Assembly: GCA_002633025.1 (NCBI GenBank)
Contig: NMRB01000224.1
Span: 356,406-420,405 of the forward strand
Origin: Notospermus geniculatus
Taxonomy: Eukaryota > Nemertea > Pilidiophora > Heteronemertea > Lineidae
Direction of reading: 5' to 3'
DNA length: 64,000 nt
In this document: positions 25,401-37,457 of the stretch, one piece after another
Layout of the letters: each line of letters begins with the position of its first letter
Numbering within the stretch: position 1 is the first letter of the stretch
Notes under the pieces: model-generated
Seen by the model: only the letters and a program-made list of their open reading frames with translations
What the model was told of the DNA's origin: nothing
Database searches by the model: none
Translations under genes and position numbers: made by a program

Positions 25401-28397
25401 TGTACTGGGTGTACTGATGTTTTCAATTCAACTGACGAAGTAGAACTTGGTCGTTTTCTAGCCTGCAACAACAAGAAGTTTTCCATACACATCTTCATAT
25501 TCATAAAACAGTGGCCTGATCTTCCGTGGAATTTCTGATGCTGTTGAAAATGATACTCACCTGTAATGCCATGATGTTGAAGTTCTCCAACTCACGTTTT
25601 TTCGTTTCATAGTAATTGACGACAGGGTCTGGCTTCCCCCATCTTTGAGACCGTAGTTCCAGCAACTCCAACAGGAGGCAACGGATCATCGGTGATACAT
25701 GGCTACTGCGGATAGCTTCACGGAATATGATGAAAAGGGCATTCATGTCATCTGTAAATATTGTACAGACAGATTACCAACTGATGGAAGAAGTCAAGTC
25801 ATGAGTCTATATTTGTCCATCCAAAAATGAGCATCAATTTTATGTTTTAAGACTGCATTTTTGGAGGATGGAGGGGTGTTACAGCCACCCCACAGAATAA
25901 ACGTGCACTGTCAATCATACTTTTCACCCTTTCAACTTAGAGGAGAAAATGGAGGGGAAAGCTAAGCAGGAGAAAAACCCGGCAATTACAATGAACAGCC
26001 CAGGCCACACTCACAGGGATCCTTCATGTCAGTGTTTCCACCAGGAATTTTTTTGAGAGGGGGATAAAGAGACAATCCGACAGAATTCTTGGTCAAAAAC
26101 ACAAATTTTGACTTTTTAAGGGGAGGATNGGTATTCAAAAGGGTCAATTCAGACAATTGGGCATGAAATGGTCAACAAAGGCGTAAACTTTTGAAACAAT
26201 GGAATGCTTTCACAGATTATGTGCTTGACCACCTTGTGAATGACAGTCAAAGGATCAAGGTCTCAAAGGAAGTGTTAGATCCTGTTTTAAGTGCAATCAG
26301 TTTTTACATTGGGAATTAGGGAAGTAGACTGACTGTAGAATAAACATTTGATCACAAGTGGTATAATATAAATAACAGAGGAAGAAAGAAACAAGCTGGT
26401 TTCCAGTTACTCTTAAAACTACGACACCTTGTTCTAGACCTGCTTGTGTAACTTGTGTAACACCTGGACCAGAAACCAATGATCACAGGACAAAAGCCTC
26501 AGCACCATGATGGATTAATTTACCAGGATTAAACCACAATCACAGTTTGTCCTTTGTCTTCATGGCAGATGTGTTTATTGCACAACCAAGCATGACCATG
26601 GGCTCACTTTTGCATAATATTAAATTTGACATCCATATGTATACACTGCACTAATGGTAATGCCATTGCAAGTGGTGGAAAGGAATGTTTAGTTTTGTAC
26701 AACAAAATCTAATCACAACATTTCTCTGAAGATAAACACTACCAAGTTCAGTACTTATTCAGAGTGTGAAGGAATTGGGTTTGTTGCAAAACATCATGTA
26801 TGACCAGCAACCTCTCCAAGTTGATTTAAAATAAATGGGAAACACACAAAAATATGGGCAAAACTGTTTCCGTTCGAACTTGAAGAAGCAATCACAGAAA
26901 TCAATACAAAGTGGGACAGACAAGCAATGAGAAACTTTCACAGAAGGATCCAAGCCAATGGATCAAGAAAGAGCAAATGATGACAATAAAGATCTCACCT
27001 GCACAATTTTTCTCCAATTCCAAACCTTTCAGCGATAACATGCTGCAGAGTTTCTCCATCTCCTGCTCATCCATAATATACAAATCGATATCATCCAGGA
27101 TCTGTCTGATATTGACGATGTCACTTCTTCCATTGTCTTCAACGTTGGCCACACCTGAAAAGTACAAAATTCTTTAACTGAAGAACCGTCCTTGGTCGAC
27201 ATTCTTTGCCAAGGCACCCCTCTCAGGGACACCAAATCTGTCCAAAGAGACTCCACAGAATCGGTACATGAATACGGGCTATCATTCTTAGTTTGCCATT
27301 CAATAGAATGGATCCTCACCATTTTCCTTTCCACAAGATGCTGAACTGGTGCTTTGACTCCTGAGCGGCCGTGGTTTTTCGATCTTCCTGGCCCTCACCC
27401 CACGACCACGTCCTGTCATGATGAATCTGTAAGAAAAGAGAAAACAACATACAGGGGAACAAGTTTAGAATCCCCGATCAGTGCCCAAAAAAAGGTCATC
27501 AATTGACGGAATAAGCCGCATTGTACAATAGAATTTGTGTGCCGTGGCGTGGAATAACGTCACTTCCGATCGGGGATTCTAAACTTTAGCCAAATAAAGT
27601 AGCAGGAGCAGCGTGATTTATCGGTGATACCCAGCAGACGACACCGAGAGATAGAGGGCATGGTCGATGGAGGGTGGAGCACGTCCTGGTGGCATGCATG
27701 CATGTAGGCCTGTAGTACATTGACCTGTACATTTCTGTGTTGAAGCACGCAATGGCTGCCTTGAAACTAAAATAAACGCAACTCTTTCACTCCATATTGC
27801 AAAGAATTAACACAAAAAGTCCAAATACATGATGATTTATACTATTCTTACTATATTTGTTTATGAGTAAAAGAAAGGAATGACTCAGGAAAGGTTCGGA
27901 CGCTTAAAAAATCGGGTTTGAAGGCCAGCAGTCGGACCACATGCCGAAATCAGCTCATCATGCTGTTGCGGGCAAGTGTCTGTTAGTTCCGTAATTATCC
28001 GTTATGGCGCTGTTGTGGCGGGGTGTGGCCCGCGAAATTTGAATCTGCTGAGACGCACAAGGAAAATGCTTTTTCATTCTTTCTTGCTCATTTGCATGCA
28101 AACGAGCAAGGGCATGGAATGGGCGTCCGCATGAACTCCAGCCCAGTAAAAACTTGGTCAGTTTTAAAAAGAGCTGTATTGATATTATTTAAAAGGGAAA
28201 TGTTCCCCGATGGCTGTATTTGCTTATTTTTTCTGTTTTTAATAGGCCTCGAGGCCTACCGGTTGTTGTACCTGGCTCCTAGGAAGAACTCTGTATTGAA
28301 CGTGAGATAGGACCCAATAAAAACTAAACTAAACTAAACTTATTTGAATTAGGGCCTACCAGAAAAACGATACTTACATTTCTTTGCCGACACCCAT
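22445..28397 (-). CDS. MIF4G-type, eIF4E-binding protein, Mextli-like
   Basis: Ten exons join in phase to 762 residues: 28378-28397 (ATG at 28395-28397, MGVGKE), 27320-27426, 26999-27154, 25561-25751, 25092-25462, 24393-24579, 23900-24290, 23638-23808, 23293-23447 and 22445-22984. N-terminal RGRGVRARK is RG-rich. Residues about 45-160 resemble the C-terminal half of a MIF4G domain (ALFIIFREAIRSS, RCLLLELLELRSQRW, YY). Exons 5-6 hold a possible KH-like stretch (TLSIAGEVLTISCPNKVIIE). YPKDFLL at 23386-23406 fits the eIF4E-binding motif YX4L-phi and is followed by KPPSF, as in eIF4G and C8orf88. MIF4G, then KH, then a C-terminal eIF4E motif is the Drosophila Mextli plan, which recruits eIF4E and promotes translation. 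The assignment is by architecture; sequence identity was not tested. Confidence 0.6.
23043..23154. repeat. Hairpin element in intron of the Mextli-like gene
   Basis: Inner perfect 20-base stem (GGGCTCCTCATGAACAATAG, 23071-23090, with 23096-23115) with a 5-base loop. Outer arms TGACTGTCTTGAGG / CCTCAAAAGACAGTCA extend it. A small MITE-like insertion. Confidence 0.8.
27467..27584. repeat. MITE with GAATCCCCGATC ends in intron of the Mextli-like gene
   Basis: TAGAATCCCCGATC at 27467 pairs with GATCGGGGATTCTA ending about 27584. The centre carries ACGGAATAAGCCGCA, a word shared with 39256 and 57527. Confidence 0.65.
28300..28345. repeat. (AAACT)n tail, possible retroposon 3' end
   Basis: AATAAAAACTAAACTAAACTAAACT follows a stretch with no coding content. 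A simple pentamer tail is typical of SINE/LINE 3' ends, but no body could be identified. Confidence 0.35.
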
Positions 28398-28489
28398 TTC
28401 AAGGAAATGTCGTGGAACAGTCAAGCACGGACGAACTGATTCGGCGGGGATTACTCTAGCAACACCAATAACGTCCAGTGGTGAGAGCG

Positions 28490-28560
28490 GATAAGTGATG
28501 ATAAACCCGAATCACTGGCCCTTTTATAGAGGCCTTACCGCTCGTAGACCAATGAGTAGC
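28490..28560 (-). promoter_or_regulatory. Core promoter of the Mextli-like gene
   Basis: On the minus strand CCTCTATAAAAGG (TATAAAAG at 28521-28528) lies about 125 bases upstream of the ATG at 28397, and a CCAAT-type ATTGG lies about 25 bases further up. This predicts initiation near 28495. Confidence 0.45.
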
Positions 28561-29704
28561 CGCGGATTAGCGAGTCTGATTACAACTCATATGCCTTGTC
28601 TTGTGATTGGCTACGGGGGCTTGTTACTGGGCGGTGCGGGCCCTTTTTAAAATTATAGCCAACTCAGTTTATGGAGGCAACTTTCGCGCTTGGATAGGCC
28701 CTATGTGGACCCAAGCGAAAGGCTTTGATGTTGGTCGTCAGGTATGATTATAAGAGAGAGCTTACCAGCCTACATTTTATTCCGAGTGAGCATCATTTCT
28801 TGAGTTTCTAAACAAATGCCAACCCCGGCGTGCCAACTAATTTGTGGTATTCTTTTGAGTAGGCAGTCAGGCGAAAGTCAGTTAGCCCTTCTCAAACACG
28901 GGCTCAAACACTGACGTTGCAGGCACTGAAGACCTTGCTTCAGGCACTAAAAACCTTCCTCTCCATACTAAACAGACATTCCCCTCCGTCATGTCTCGTC
29001 ATGATCCCAGCATTTGGAAGTATATAGGCCTACTTCCATGATCCCAGCGATAGGATTCTTCGGAGTACATGGAGATTCTTTGTACATGAACCGTTTAGTA
29101 AATTCATAGCCCTCAAGATGGCGGTTCCATCGCTATACGCCTGTTGCAACATTCCATTCTTCGTGTCAAGGTTTGAATGTGGTCAACTTTCGGATCTCGT
29201 CATGGGTTCGTGGATCTATTCAATGTAAACATATAGCGGGAGAACGTGTTTATCGACACGATTTTCGTCCACTTGTCATTTTATTTACAAGACAAACAAG
29301 CCAGTCGGCGCACCTCGCGACTATTTTCATGTCAGCGCAGCGTTTCTATTCGATAGATATTCATGATACCATCTTCATTTTTACGATCAACGCATAGGCA
29401 TTGTTTTGCAATAACACTGGTGAGGAAAATATAGCATCATGAATTTGACTCAGATGGTCACAACCTCCATGCCAGCAACAAAGCAATTATGGAGGTATCT
29501 TGGGGGATTTAGGTCCAGGTAGGGAGGTTCGCAAAATGTCCCTGGTCCAGAAAGGAGTCATTTTCCGCTCTTTCTAGGCGCGCTGATCTGTCCGTGGGTC
29601 AATCGTAGGATCTTCATGTCTTAGAAGCTTATTCTCTCCGTCGGCGAATCCTTCAAAGCGGTTATCATTTAATACCGTGAATGAAGAGATAATAGACAGG
29701 ATTA

Positions 29705-30070
29705 GCACCTTTCCGACTCCGACTTCAACTACGAGAACGAATTGCAGTCCGCTGTGGACATCCTTGATAAAACGAGTTGGTAGACGTTTTCAATTCATCA
29801 AACACCATATATTGAAGGCAGAAAAATTTGGCCTTATAAATCGGAAATAAGGATAAATTATATTGAACTCGTAATCCTAGTCGTTACGACTTGAAATACG
29901 ACTATGATATTTGCGATTTAGGTGCACTTCCGATTACGAGTCAAAATTATTCTGCCACAAAGTTATGGCATTTTACGATTTGCAAACGTCTATCAAATCG
30001 TTTTTATCAAGGATGTCCACAGCGGACTGCAATTCGTTCTCGTAGTTGTAGTCGGAGTCGGAGAGGTGCA
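29705..30070. repeat. Long foldback element
   Basis: Arms of about 90 bases: 29705-29793 (GCACCTTTCCGACTCCGACT...) and 29980-30070, near-exact reverse complements with a few substitutions. The spacer also holds a secondary inverted pair, ACTCGTAATC / GATTACGAGT. Confidence 0.8.
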
Positions 30071-30642
30071 TACCTGTCTATTGGCGTCTCAAGCTGGCGA
30101 GTGTGAGGACATCATACCAAACAGGCTTTGTCAACATGGCCAACCTACTTCGAGATATTCATTCATTCGCACTATATAGGCATTAATCCCCTGGTTTATA
30201 CGATAGGCCTATATAATATACATGATATAGGCGCCTACGCGTGATGCGACCACACCAATGCAGAAAAATAGAAGACCGCGGAGAGGAAGAATATTTCATC
30301 AAAGCTTTTCACACCCTCACAGTTCATAATGCATAGGGCCCACATTGGGTTGTTATAATGGTTGTAGCCTACTTCTCAGTTCGCTTACCTGCTGCTAGTT
30401 TCATCACTTCGTCATGTTATTTTTGCAATTCTGCCAAAAAACATCCAAATATTACTGGTGTTCACTGTGGAGGCCTACACATAAGCCCGATTGTATTGGC
30501 CCGCAGACACGGATAAATGCTGCGCAAACTGACAACAGCATCTTCTTATCGCGACATCCCTTGTTTTCTGACGCACCTCAGGCATGCCAGGTGAGAAGTT
30601 GATCGATAGTCCTCTTCACTGACCTTGACGGACAAAATCCTA

Positions 30643-30797
30643 CCCTTTCCACCACAGCACTTTCCGCCGCGGTTTGCGGCGAGCGGTGCGGTTTTCACTG
30701 GCAACGGGATAATCAACTCGACAACTTGCTAATTCTCCAAGATCCTGTGCAAACCGCACCGCTCGCCGGAAACCGCTATTAAACAGTGGAAACGGGG
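30643..30797. repeat. GC-rich foldback/MITE
   Basis: GCGGTTTGCGGCGAGCGGTGCGG (about 30665-30690) pairs with CCGCACCGCTCGCCGG...CCGC (about 30753-30776). The pairing extends outward through TTTCCAC / GTGGAAA. Confidence 0.65.
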
Positions 30798-31294
30798 AAA
30801 TGAGGCGCTGAAAATAGCCGTTATTCTTCGACACGTTGCCATGCCAGCTGACATTTTTTCCGTGTTTTAGACAGATCCATGACATTTCGTCGCTCATTCT
30901 GTACACCATGCTGGTCGGTGACACAAAAGAAATTCTCTTTTATTCTGTATACCGGCTTCACTTGTAAATGCCACTCGCTGATGAACTCGGCCGTTTACTG
31001 ATTCTAGTGGACTCCACTCAGAAACGCCGCCGAAAAAAGCGATTGAAATCACGCTTCAATATCGCTGTGAGCGGAGGCACTCAGAGGGTAGGCCATTGGC
31101 AGTTCAGTTTTGAAGAAAAACAAATTTCAGCAATGATCAAATGGAAAATGAAAATTTTCATCGACCAGTTTATTTTCTCTGCTCCATCCACCCCTGGATG
31201 GATTTTTACTTATCACTTAACAACTTGTAGAAAACTACGTACATCGGAACATAGCCAGTCGACAACTTGACAGGGTCGTCACGGCAGACGAAAC

Positions 31295-31439
31295 CCAGGG
31301 GCCATATTTATGAAGCCTTCGCAACTTTGCGTTCACGCAAATCTATTTTTTGGCTGCACATGCCCTATTGTTCACTGACTGCATTACATAGATTTGTGTG
31401 AACGCAAAGTTGCGAAGGCTTCATAAATGTGGCCCCTGG
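31295..31439. repeat. Hairpin MITE with CCAGGGGCCA...TTTATGAAG ends
   Basis: 51-base arms 31295-31345 and 31389-31439, nearly perfect, with a 43-base loop. The ends belong to the TTCATAAA-type hairpin set described in findings. Confidence 0.85.
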
Positions 31440-33936
31440 ACTCGATTCCCGCCAGAGGTTGTTGGACCGACTTGACAGAAAGATACAGGTCGTTCCCACC
31501 AATACATGTACACCTCGGAATCTTCACTATCATTAACACCAGCAGTTACAATATCGTAAAAAACTCGCTCCTGCCATGGAAGAGGGTCTAAACAATACCA
31601 CAGAGGAATTAGAATCTATGGGTCAACGTCAACAAAATAGCAATAACAACAGTGTACATACTGGACCGACTTGACTTGCCCGCAGGATTAGATAGCACTT
31701 CTTCAAATCGATACAGGTATATATGTACCGGTAGGTTAAACCCAATCTAGGATGATTTTTGTAAAAAAATAGTCATATATTATCGACCTTCATGCTTTCG
31801 TAACCTTGCACCTCACCCGTCATCGAACAAACATGTAGAGGACACTTATTAGATGCACACGCTTTCCTTTTACACCGAATTCAAAACTGATCGCTCTCAC
31901 AGACCAAGTCGAAATCACAATTCCCGCGTTGTCGTGACCGTCTGACCCCCGGGCAAGACGTCTTGGTGAGCAAAGCGAACAGTGTTGACTTCAACCAAAT
32001 ACAATATATGTGTGTTACACGTAATCTGGTCATAAATCTCGGTTCTATTTTTTAATCAGACTGATGTTTGCCTGTTGTCCTACTTGTCAAACACGAACTC
32101 AAAAATGCGATTCGTTCCATTTCCAATGAGCCCAATACGAGGACAGTACTTCAACTTTGATCATTGATCAGTAAACAATGAATATTTAACGATTGATTTT
32201 GATCGTAAACAAGTGATCATCTGATCACTGTAACATTCCATTCTTTCGTGTCCACCTGCAGACTGGTCGCTTGTCCTCAAGCAGCTCCGTTCATACGAGT
32301 ATTTAAGCGGACAAAGAACCAGTCTACCGCGTCCTGCCCCGGGCGTCCTGCAGACAAGGCAAGCTGGTCCATTACATCGACGAACGGTCAACAATTTTAG
32401 GGGGAGATATCTGTCTTACATACATTATATATCACAAAATAGCTATGGCACATCTAGATACCAATCGTCTCCTGTTTAACAGAATCACTGAATTTTGACA
32501 TTAAATTATACAAAACAGTTCCTCGTCACTCGGGAAAAGTGCCACTTCCGTCCGTATACCTCCCTTGACAGAAATGTCATCACCTCATTCATGTCCTTCC
32601 CACTCTGCGGGGAGCAGCTTCCCCACGTTCGCCCTTTTGACCAACCTATATCTCAGTGAAAGAGAAAAACCACTTGACACTGATTGAGGGCAGAGACAAG
32701 GAAAAAATTGTAAGTTAAGCACTGACTGAATCGTCGATAAAATATTCCAAGAAAGTTAGCGTTCGTCATTCCATCTAGGATAAAATTATCTATTAAACCC
32801 GTTCACTGCCAGTCGCAATTTCGTTCAGAACAAACTTTAATGATTCACCAAGTCTTGAAATCCTAGTGTCACCAGCCTTGATGAGTGTCACGTTTATGTA
32901 TGTATTTATTGGGAAGTGCTTACTCTGAGCTTTCCAGCGAATACTTTCTCTGTCTCATGTGATAAGCATCAGTTGGCTTGCTTTTTTGTACTTTCGGTAG
33001 GCATATTTGCACCTCGACAAAATTGGACTCAGCAGTGAAAAGGTCAAATTTAGTTTAAGCCTGTTTGAAAATCACCTTTGGGGGGGGTCATTTGCAGGTG
33101 AATGTTCGTTCTGCCCCGGTTCATCCGTTGTTTTGGCAGGCACGGCGAAATCATACTGTTCATAACCTGACAGTGTGTTTGGCTGATTTGTAATAACTCC
33201 ATATGGCAATGGTCTTATGGAAGTAGCTCAGGCCCTGATGTCGTTCATCCCACGCAGGTTTTATCAAATTTCACTTTTGTACTGTTTGACTAAAACATCG
33301 AAAAAATATTCTAAGTACTAGTGCCGTACTTTAGGATACCAAGAAAAGCTACAAAACGTGAAACCACTGATTAGCATTCTACCCGCTAAGGCCTATACAA
33401 CAGACAGTCAGTCACGACCATCACAGAGTCTAATAACACATCTCCACTTTATCATTTCGTACATTCTTTCCACGCATCATACGCTATACTATTATATTGC
33501 TCTTTTTAAAGACTCTATCGATATATCACAATAAATATATTCGCTTTTTACATGCAATACCAAATATTCGTCCTATTTTATAGAGAATTTGTCGCACAAA
33601 CATACTTACAATGCAATATTTACATCATGTACATGTACATGTACATCCTTTGGTAGAGAAAGTATCGTGAGGCAACGCGAGATATGGATCCGTGCGAGAT
33701 CGCTTAGATCAGCTGTGTGGCTGCCTCAATGTCACTGGCATTCCAAGCGTCTTATATGCAAAACACCTTCCCTAATATCACCAGAAATAACAAATGCACA
33801 TTATTTCGCAATAAATTCGATCATTTGAGCACCTTTGAGCAGGCACATTTGTGTTAACGCGCCAATCAAGCCTAAATCTCAACAAAAACTCAACAAATGC
33901 CGGCTCACCTTGGAAGGTCACCATCCGCCATCATCA

Positions 33937-35205
33937 TCACAGAAAATGAACCCAAGTATTATCGGTGCTCAGAGCGGGCACACTTTTCGCATAACATTCA
34001 AAAACATAATTTTGCCCATAATTATTATCCCAAAAAGTCTGCCCTTCACATTCGAACATAACTGCGAATTCGAGTTTTTTACTGGTATCCAATTCACACG
34101 GCGAAACAACTGTGAAGGAAAATCGATCCGTTGCTCCATCGCACGAACCTTGAACATAACTCCCCACAACATCCGCAAAAGTCGCCCAAGAGTTGATAGT
34201 GTATCGAATCGTGACTTTCTTATGATATCCAACGTTTTTAACCCTCACTGTTCCTGTGATTGTCATTCCGTTTATCATAGCATTCTCCAAACAGACGCTC
34301 TGGGCAAGTACCCGCTGCACAAAGTTGCCAGCCGCGCCGGGCTGGGGGAAAAGGGACTGGAAATATTTGTTACCCTGAGACCGTCTGTCCTTCTCTATCC
34401 CAGTTTTAAGGTCACGGACTGCTGAAGGGGGTATCCGAGGTGGCGAGTTCATGTTAAGAATGTGCCTGACATTTTCCAGATCTAAGCCAAATGCATCTGC
34501 AAAACGCACCACTTTCTTTCTCCTGGGGGTCCCAGGGGGTGTTTTGTTTGTTTTGAGTGATGTGGAACGACGCAGCTCAGGCTGACCACCAAACTCGCCA
34601 TCAACATCGTCGTCATCGTCCTCGTAAGCGTCGGTGGGATTCAGTAAGTCCAGTAAGTAAGGTTTCAGTGCCTTCGGTGTCGGAGCGGTCGCACCGGGGA
34701 TGAGTTGAGGGATCGTGACACCCGACTCTGCTGTCCCCGAGACTGCACCGTCCGCATCATCAACCGGTTTAACATTATCTGTGTCCGTCTCCTCATCAGA
34801 TGAAATCAGTAACGTGATATCATCACCACTTTGTAAAGTTACGTCGCTTTCCACACTCGTGCATGAGTTGAGATCATCACTTCCATAACCGCAATCCGAC
34901 TTTCCATTCAATGGACAGTGACCTGACGAAAGGTCACACTCACTCTCATCGTCGAGTTTTAAGTCACCGAAAATGTCCTCAATGTGACCTGAATCATCCG
35001 GAGACATGGCATGTTTTGTATCCCTCTCGGTCGGTGAGGCAGGAGGGGGGTTATCTGGCGCTTTCACCTCTTGTGTAATCTCCATCCTCGTATGCCCGCG
35101 CTGACGTTTGTTCTTACAACACACGAAGTAGTCCCAGACCTGGTCTCCAACGTAGGATAGGTTCCTCGGCAGGTAAATCCAGTGCGGAGGAGCATCCTCC
35201 ACCAT
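33937..35205 (-). CDS. PPP1R3: Protein phosphatase 1 regulatory subunit 3 (glycogen-targeting)
   Basis: Targets PP1 catalytic subunit to glycogen so that glycogen synthase and phosphorylase are dephosphorylated. Single coding exon, 422 residues from ATG 35203-35205 (MVEDAPPHWIYLP). A minus-strand splice acceptor at 35215-35217 lies just upstream, so a 5' UTR (or short coding) exon exists further right. The middle is acidic and probably disordered (DAYEDDDDDVDG). The PP1-docking RVxF-type motif KVVRF falls near residue 230, in RRKKVVRFADAFGLDLENV. A CBM21 glycogen-binding module covers about residues 312-415, with VRVKNVGYHKKVTIRYT, SWATFADV, FAVMFECEGQTFWDNN and YGQNYVFEC. Members PPP1R3B-G also have single coding exons; the position next to LYRM4 recalls PPP1R3G (see findings). 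Confidence 0.9.
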   Translation of the reverse strand: MVEDAPPHWIYLPRNLSYVGDQVWDYFVCCKNKRQRGHTRMEITQEVKAPDNPPPASPTERDTKHAMSPDDSGHIEDIFGDLKLDDESECDLSSGHCPLNGKSDCGYGSDDLNSCTSVESDVTLQSGDDITLLISSDEETDTDNVKPVDDADGAVSGTAESGVTIPQLIPGATAPTPKALKPYLLDLLNPTDAYEDDDDDVDGEFGGQPELRRSTSLKTNKTPPGTPRRKKVVRFADAFGLDLENVRHILNMNSPPRIPPSAVRDLKTGIEKDRRSQGNKYFQSLFPQPGAAGNFVQRVLAQSVCLENAMINGMTITGTVRVKNVGYHKKVTIRYTINSWATFADVVGSYVQGSCDGATDRFSFTVVSPCELDTSKKLEFAVMFECEGQTFWDNNYGQNYVFECYAKSVPALSTDNTWVHFL

Positions 35206-35217
35206 TGCTTGAGCCTG

Positions 35218-37457
35218 AAGCAAAGATAGATGGATACTGAAGAAGTATTGAGGCAAAAATCGACGTTACCTTTGCTCACCGGCTTACAAGACTACCGGCG
35301 ATTCCGTTACAACGCAACACCGTTCGACATTGCAACGGCTGAAGGTCATTCGTTCCGTCTCTGGTGGGGAATTCCAATGACGGTGTTTTCTCGGCATCCA
35401 TGCAATACTAAGACTGGTCCGTACCATGTTACGGGGGACGCTGCTCATTGTCACGCTGCAGATAGAGGGTTGACAGCAATGAACAAAGGCCCAGGCCACA
35501 AAACACCGACTGCAACCTTCATCAAGTCATGGTATTAAATGCAAGCGAGGCTCATGCACAAATAATCAATTATGAAAAATCGATCCGCCATCTCGACCGA
35601 ACTAGGACACTTAATATTCAGACATCCGCGCAATTTCTATTACATATCTACCAGACGAGGAATGCGTCTCCAACTGGTTCACGTCAGGAAACTGACCCAT
35701 ATAATCACGAACCACTGTTCCAGACTGATCAAAACAACTGATGGTCTATTTTAGGGTTGTGCACGTGACGTACATGCAGTCTGATCGTATTATGTTAATT
35801 TATGCGGAATGCTGAGACCTATTTCTGGCGTTGTATTTGTTGACAAGATATAAATAGTTTGTTGTGGGAATAGCAGCGGGAGGCTGGATATACAGCGTGT
35901 TGTAAAAAATGGCACAATACTCCTCTAGTTTGTTTGATGTAACAATTCTTTAACGCGACCGCGGTGGCGCGAACTTACGTCACACAGAGAGGGGGAGGGG
36001 GACAGAAATTTCGTCTAGTACTGTGATCGTCGCCCCTCCGCTCAGCGGAAAGTCGACCACTTCCTTCTATGTCTCCGGTGTAACATCTATCACTATCAGC
36101 GTTTCTGTATAAATGTTCCCCCTCAATCTCTTGCCTATTAGCCTATAATTATGGTTTCTCAGCTGTCTATTGTCACCACGTCATTCCCAATAATTGAAGG
36201 AAACATTGAAAAACGGGGAACACTGGCAGACGTTACACTGGCCCTCTGAAATGCCTTCTGACACGAAAAATGGCATTCCACGCCCAGGCGGGGAACTGCC
36301 GTGATAGATTCATTCACAAAATCACAGACTCCTCCCTTCCTCTTTGACATGTTTGAGTTCAAAAAATGAATTCGATGTCACCCAGCTACTCCCCTTCTTT
36401 GTTTGCTCGGTGAACAACTCCTGACCGTTTCCTTGCTTGCAGGTCATAGGCCTATCATAGGGCGAGACGAGACATGATGGAATGGAATTGGAAGGGGCAC
36501 CTAAGGCTCCAGTTCCATAGAGCTCACGTTTACACTTTTCACGCGCCACGCTTCACGTTTCCCTTTCGTTCCTCGGAGAAAGTATGCCACAGGACAGGTA
36601 ATGTGTGTCTCGTTGTGCGCTGAATCGAGGAACGAAAGGAAAACGTGAAGCGTGGCGCGTGAAAAGTGTAAATGTGAGCTCTATGGAACTGGAGCCTAAG
36701 AGGTCTTCATTAGGCCTATTGGTGCTTTTTTGCCAAGTCACGCTGACATGGCTGATGACGTTGGCAACACACATACATATAGGCCTAGGCCTACATAAAG
36801 TTCAACAAAATTGAAACGGTCTTTTTTTCTGGTCTCTCCAACTGAAAAGTGCCTGAGGCAGACCCCGGTTGGGGTCGAAAATTCGCAAGTTTCTGGAAGT
36901 TGACTTCTTATTTACCGGTATCATTTTGGGTGTCATTTTTTTGTGCTCTGTCGTTCTTTGAACAAAATTGAAACCCACACGATTTGCCTCACGGCAACTC
37001 ACCAAACTCCTCCGCCCAACAACCAGTGTGCCCAACATTCACTGGTAGGCTGACTACGGTAGGCCTACCGTAGGCCTATGGCGAAGACGGGAGATCATGA
37101 GATCAGAGACAGGGCCTCCCCCACTCCCTCGGGCTCGGCCTCAGCGGCTCAACGCGCGCGGTTACGGTGTCCGTAGGCCAAGTGGAAATAAATCAACGAC
37201 GGACTGTCTATCATTACCTGACCTATCCATATGCATCGTTGGCAGTCAAATTGTATCATATCCGATAGTTGAAGGGATGGGTGGGCACGGCATGGCAGGC
37301 AGTGATCATGGTGATCGTCGGTCTGAACCGAAGAGAGCACCTGCTCTGACGTCTGACGTCACGTCAGGCTGTTACATCTGATGACGTCATGGACGTCGAC
37401 GCAAGAACGACAAGTGAAGTGACGATTTTTTGAGTGGTGAGATGCACTTAAACTGAC
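35218..37457. other. Divergent promoter region between PPP1R3 and the coiled-coil gene
   Basis: Should hold the 5' exon and promoter of PPP1R3 and the promoter of the + strand gene starting at 37458. GC-rich patches lie at 35953-36050 and 37120-37180. TGACGTCA-like words cluster at 37348-37392. A large hairpin lies at 36501-36700. No other gene was recognised. Confidence 0.45.
36501..36700. repeat. Palindromic element with 75-base arms
   Basis: 36501-36575 (CTAAGGCTCCAGTTCCATAG...) and 36626-36700 are reverse complements with about three mismatches, separated by 50 bases. Confidence 0.85.

Larger units (their letters stand above)
28561..33936. other. Gene-poor region with foldback elements
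   Basis: No coding exon with family resemblance was found in 5.4 kb. It contains three inverted-repeat elements (29705-30070, 30643-30797 and 31295-31439), a short palindrome near 28696-28728 and AT-rich sequence. Its right end probably includes the 3' UTR of the PPP1R3 gene. Confidence 0.5.

Noticed and set aside
28561-33936. Search for an undescribed gene cluster in the gene-poor region
   Set aside because: Only short frames and foldback repeats; nothing with consistent exons or domain content.
35206-35256. Upstream extension of PPP1R3 (MPQYFFSIHLS...)
   Set aside because: No ATG in that stretch, and a clear splice acceptor at 35215-35217 shows it is intron.
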